A program made the translations under genes and the position numbers. The notes under the pieces were generated by a model that saw only the letters and a program-made list of their open reading frames with translations, ran no database searches and was not told the origin of the DNA. Below are positions 60,736-64,000 of a stretch of DNA of 64,000 nt, one piece after another. Position 1 is the stretch's first letter. Each line of letters begins with the position of its first letter. Origin of the DNA: Stenopsyche tienmushanensis (Eukaryota > Arthropoda > Insecta > Trichoptera > Stenopsychidae); the NCBI GenBank assembly GCA_008973525.1, contig WACJ01000079.1, positions 62,001-126,000 on the forward strand. The letters are read 5' to 3'.

Positions 60736-61582
60736 CAGCGCTTCTTAACCCTTTGAGTAGTATGGACATACATGTATGTCCTAATTCTCATGTCCCACAT
60801 AGAGCACTCTTGCACATTGAAGCTCGGAGACAGACAGAGACAGAGAGAACTTAGCGTAGTTCGGGAGACTGAGACGGAGAGCTTCCTCACATGCATCTCA
60901 TGATTGTATAGATCGTTAAGCCCTAATTTATCGACTTATAATGATTTCGATTTCATGTGTGTTATTTGTTTACGCAAAGAAATGACCGAATATTGTGAGC
61001 TATCGACAATGTTTGTTTTTTTAACTGCTTGCCGTTCTTCGCTGCGTGTTGAATGAGTCTTTGTTCAATTATCATTTCCTTCTAAAGGAGGAGCAAATTA
61101 ATCGATTTTTTGTGCATTGTTTATGTAAAGAAATGACGTGATCTTGAATGCTATCAAATGTTTATTTACAATTGACTCTGCCTCGAATTGAAGATTGTCT
61201 TACGCTGATTAGGAGCTGACAGAAAGTAATCGATGTAAAGCGATTATGGCATCAACGAATTCATCGATTTTAAATTTGCTCACTACTCAAAAGGTTAAAC
61301 TCGTGTAATCCGCCGACCCCCTCTTGAGCAAAATTTCTTACACGGACCCCCTCTTGAAACAAGTTTTTCTCGCGAACCCACTCTTGAACATTTTTTTTTG
61401 GTGGACTTCATCCCAACCCTTGTGACTTAGTTTTTTAAACAAACATTTCTTGTTCGAAATAGATATAATCTTGTTATAATGTTTTCTGTAATTTCACGAA
61501 AATATCTTGTTCAACAAAGGATAAATGTTTTTTTATATCTTCGCAGGAAATGGCTTCGCGGATCCCTATTTATGAACCGCTG
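60736..61582. mobile_element. hAT MITE, copy 2, split by a piggyBac-type MITE
   Basis: The left end CAGCGCTTCTTAA and the right end GAACCGCTG match copy 1 (39873-40184). They are flanked by a perfect 8-bp duplication GGTTAGAG (60728-60735 and 61583-61590). The interior is interrupted at a TTAA by the 546-bp MITE at 60749-61294. Without it the element is about 297 bp. Confidence 0.9.
60749..61294. mobile_element. piggyBac-type MITE, copy B, nested in the hAT MITE
   Basis: CCCTTTGAGTAGT on the left and ACTACTCAAAAGG on the right are inverted repeats, each with TTAA outside (60745-60748, 61295-61298). Removing it with one TTAA joins the hAT MITE sequence as in copy 1 (CTTCTTAAACTC), confirming the insertion. 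It is a near-identical relative of 59658-60205. Confidence 0.92.
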
Positions 61583-61713
61583 GGTTAGAGCGTAGAAGAT
61601 TTTTATAAAAAAAATCAACGATGGAGGCAATAATAATGTGCCCCACTGTATTTTTATGATTTATAAAATAAGAAATAAAAACGCAAATACAAATGGATTT
61701 TATATTAAAATCT
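61583..61713 (+). repeat. flanking repeat shared with 40185-40315
   Basis: About 130 bp nearly identical to the sequence right of the first hAT MITE copy. Confidence 0.7.
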
Positions 61714-61862
61714 TTTATAATTAAAAATAACATAATTAAATTCATATACACCCGAATGAAAAAATATCTAGGAACTTTTCTTTTGATGCAAAATAATTTT
61801 GACATAATATCTTTATTATATATAATATCTAATTGACTTAAAATACATTTTTATAATAGTTT

Positions 61863-61868
61863 TTTATT
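61863..61868 (-). terminator. poly(A) signal of the insulin-receptor-like gene
   Basis: AATAAA on the minus strand lies 39 bases after the stop codon, consistent with the transcript ending here without a kinase region. Confidence 0.6.
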
Positions 61869-61907
61869 ATTAATTAGATATAAATATTTTAACAATGATT
61901 TTCGCCA

Positions 61908-63971
61908 TTAAAATATTTGGAAAGAAACCCTTTCGCTCATTCCTTGATTCCAAAATGTCGCCCTCCTTTCTGGTACCAATTGTTCCAAATCATCGTGATT
62001 AAGGGCTCTTCTTTTATTCCTCCAATACACATAGGCCGATGCAGCTATGGAAAATATTATGCAGATTACGAGGAATACGACCCAGCCTGTTATGGAAGCT
62101 GGTTCCGTATTCAGAATATAGTATTGCGTAAAATCGCCATCATCTGCCAAAGATTTGGCCTTTACTCTGATGCTGTATTTTCCCGGTTCAGTCTTCAAAA
62201 TGTATTTCCAATTATTATCCTCGTGTTCTTTTCTGGTTATGCAAATGCTCGTCGGCTTAGAATTTTTCAAGTCCACTCTTTTATATTCCAGATCGTATGA
62301 CAAAATGGCACCATTGGGATCCGCCGGTTCTTTCCAGCCAATTTCTATGCGATTATCACTCAAAATTATAATTGAAAGTTTGTCGATGTTGTCTGCAGAT
62401 CTTAATGGCACTGTTCTTAATGAAATTAATGAATACGTACCGCAATCGTCTTCTCCTGGTCCTTTGCATGCTTCGATTGATATTAGATATTTTCCGAAAT
62501 GTGTCAAATTATTTATAGTGAAGTTTTTGTGTTCTCCGTGGAAAAACGTAGAGAAACTGTGAAATCGATTGTTGTGGCTTACGTTCTGCGCTGTTGGCCT
62601 CGATGATGGTTTGATGCTGAGTAATTTATAAAAATCTAATGGCTTATTGACATCCCTCTTTGTTCTGCTATGAACTATTTCATCATATGTGTTGTCATCA
62701 TCTACTATAGAAAAACTAACGTTTTTGCATTGCAAACGAATCCTAAAGTTGTCATCGTTTTCAAACGTACCCAAATTATCTATACCTTCACAATTAAGAG
62801 TGCCATTTACGTCGATTTCTTGAGAATTAAATTTTTTCCGCAAATTTTCAATCTCTGCTTTATGACAAGAGCATGGCCTTTCTTTTTCATCAATTAATAT
62901 CTCTTTAACTTGCAAAGTTTGCAGAATACGAACTGGTGTATAATTATCATATTTGGGTGGATTGCGACAATAATTTCTTCTATCTAACAACTCATTCTTA
63001 TCTTTTGTGATAACAATATCTATCCTGTGTCGTGTAATTATACCTGTAAAATTTGGAAAGTCATCCCATAACAATGTCAATTCATCAGGCGAACTACTGA
63101 AAGCATACAAATTAACAGGAGCAGGAGGATGTTCCATTTTAGTGGTGAAAAAATGAATGGTACTCTGTCCATCTTGAAGATTACTAGACATTATTCCGAA
63201 AGACTTATAATAGGTTTCTACATAATATGCATACTTTGTAAATGGTTTCAAATTAGATATATTTACTTGTAATATATTCTTACTCTGATTATTTTTTCTT
63301 GTGTATAATATCGATTGCCATCCACGCTTATAGCAAGTATCTCTAGCAATATGAATGGTTATATTCTGATCTGGTTCTTCCATATAATATATCGAATATT
63401 CAATCGGATATTCTCCTTCGTTCTTTTCATCTAAAGCGATCCAGTTAATTGCGACATTATGAGGTCCATAAACTTCACTCCAAGTTTCAATGATGACCGA
63501 ATGGCAATGGAGCTGATATCCATTAGATTTTTGGCAAACGTCTTCTTCGGTGTATTCAATTTTTGTGGCCATAATCAATTCTTTGATCAAATTCACACAT
63601 AATTTTGCGTTATAATGAAAAAACATTGTTCCTCTGCGAATGCTGATTTTCTTTGTTTGATTCGAGTTCCATAAAGTTTGAAGGTTTTCCATTTCGTGGA
63701 CAATCAACGAGTAGCGATTATGAACCAATTCTTTGCCGTGGATTATCTGCAAGTTTTTTAGGAAGCTCAAAGATGTTATAGACGGAGATCTATAAATCTT
63801 TAAATTACCTCTTATCTCTCTGATATCCTTCAGATTGTTCTCCAACTCTTGCATTACATCTTCAGAATGATTATCACCGATGAATCTAATTTGAAGCGAA
63901 CCATTAACGAAATTGCAACCCTTCAACATTTGAGCATCTGCAAATATTCGAATTTCAATTCCATGACAAGT
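61908..63971 (-). CDS. insulin-receptor-like protein without kinase (decoy receptor), last exon, 5' end off window
   Basis: This is one 2.06-kb exon, entered through an acceptor (TTTTTTCAG, AG at 63973-63972), encoding 687 residues. The beginning of the protein lies beyond the right edge. Order: the end of the Cys-rich region (TCHGIEIR); the second receptor L domain (LKGCNFVNGSLQIRFIGDN through MFFHYNAKLCVNLIKEL); three fibronectin-III domains; a furin-type processing site HSRTKRDVN where insulin receptors are cut into alpha and beta chains; one membrane span (about 20 residues, WVVFLVICIIFSIAASAYVY); and a tail of 37 residues (RNKRRALNHDD ... SFQIF) with a stop. The NPXY docking site and the tyrosine kinase are absent. 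No kinase sequence occurs on this strand before the ankyrin gene. The likely role is binding insulin-like peptides without signalling. An alternative is an unusual 3' isoform of a normal receptor whose kinase exons lie elsewhere. Confidence 0.9.
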   Translation of the reverse strand, partial: TCHGIEIRIFADAQMLKGCNFVNGSLQIRFIGDNHSEDVMQELENNLKDIREIRGNLKIYRSPSITSLSFLKNLQIIHGKELVHNRYSLIVHEMENLQTLWNSNQTKKISIRRGTMFFHYNAKLCVNLIKELIMATKIEYTEEDVCQKSNGYQLHCHSVIIETWSEVYGPHNVAINWIALDEKNEGEYPIEYSIYYMEEPDQNITIHIARDTCYKRGWQSILYTRKNNQSKNILQVNISNLKPFTKYAYYVETYYKSFGIMSSNLQDGQSTIHFFTTKMEHPPAPVNLYAFSSSPDELTLLWDDFPNFTGIITRHRIDIVITKDKNELLDRRNYCRNPPKYDNYTPVRILQTLQVKEILIDEKERPCSCHKAEIENLRKKFNSQEIDVNGTLNCEGIDNLGTFENDDNFRIRLQCKNVSFSIVDDDNTYDEIVHSRTKRDVNKPLDFYKLLSIKPSSRPTAQNVSHNNRFHSFSTFFHGEHKNFTINNLTHFGKYLISIEACKGPGEDDCGTYSLISLRTVPLRSADNIDKLSIIILSDNRIEIGWKEPADPNGAILSYDLEYKRVDLKNSKPTSICITRKEHEDNNWKYILKTEPGKYSIRVKAKSLADDGDFTQYYILNTEPASITGWVVFLVICIIFSIAASAYVYWRNKRRALNHDDLEQLVPERRATFWNQGMSERVSFQIF

Positions 63972-64000
63972 CTGAAAAAATATAAAAATACTGTGCATAT

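Noticed and set aside
60464..60854. Overlapping frames of 101 (minus) and 128 (plus) codons
   Set aside because: Both run into the hAT and piggyBac-type MITEs, and neither shows a domain.
58800..61907. Kinase exons of the insulin-receptor-like gene
   Set aside because: Only transposons and AT-rich sequence were found downstream of the stop on the minus strand; the kinase is not in this window.
1..64000. CRISPR array, operon or other prokaryotic system
   Set aside because: No regularly spaced repeats and no bacterial gene organisation; the window is animal nuclear DNA.

Overview
This is a eukaryotic, AT-rich nuclear window, almost certainly from an insect or another arthropod. The genes have short GT..AG introns. 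The coding content is animal (Rh ammonium channel, insulin-receptor ectodomain, ankyrin-repeat protein). The intergenic DNA is packed with Tc1/mariner, pogo/Tigger, piggyBac, hAT, a TTAA-flanked Mutator/Kolobok-type element, Jockey-like LINE pieces and tRNA-derived SINEs. The order cannot be fixed from the sequence alone.

Layout. 1-35.8 kb is intergenic and repeat-dominated, and I can support no host gene there. It holds mariner-like transposase remains (about 1.9-2.3 and 29.7-30.1 kb), a doubtful Tc1 remnant (2.9-3.1 kb), and SINE copies (4.9, 26.9 and about 31.9 kb). It also holds a 3.06-kb pogo/Tigger element (9724-12779) that is split by a complete TTAA-flanked element (10994-12592). Further elements are a second Tigger with both ends (14899-16055), a decayed TTAA-type transposase (about 24 kb), and a non-autonomous piggyBac (26098-26886).

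35.9-39.2 kb carries a complete Rh-type ammonium channel gene on the + strand. It has seven constitutive coding exons followed by two alternative terminal exons. A mariner remnant sits in intron 1. 39.2-45.3 kb is again repeats: a hAT MITE, and a second piggyBac copy with a pogo-type MITE inside it. 45.46-58.75 kb is one large gene of about 30 small exons on the + strand, predicted to encode an ankyrin-repeat protein of about 1,280 residues. Its last three exons are a duplicate of exons 23-25. Two introns hold antisense LINE fragments. 58.9-61.6 kb has a deleted mariner, two related piggyBac-type MITEs, and a hAT MITE split by one of them. 61.9-64.0 kb (- strand, running off the right edge) is the 3' part of an insulin-receptor-like gene: L2 domain, fibronectin domains, furin site, one membrane span, then a 37-residue tail and a stop with no tyrosine kinase.

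The three host genes are not an obvious pathway. The Rh channel would move ammonia or CO2 across membranes, the kinase-less receptor looks like a decoy that could bind insulin-like peptides without signalling, and the ankyrin protein is of unknown function. The most distinctive points are the kinase-less receptor, the alternative Rh C-termini, the duplicated terminal exon module of the ankyrin gene, and a set of cleanly readable nested transposon insertions. Exon borders were assigned by eye from GT/AG signals and reading-frame continuity.
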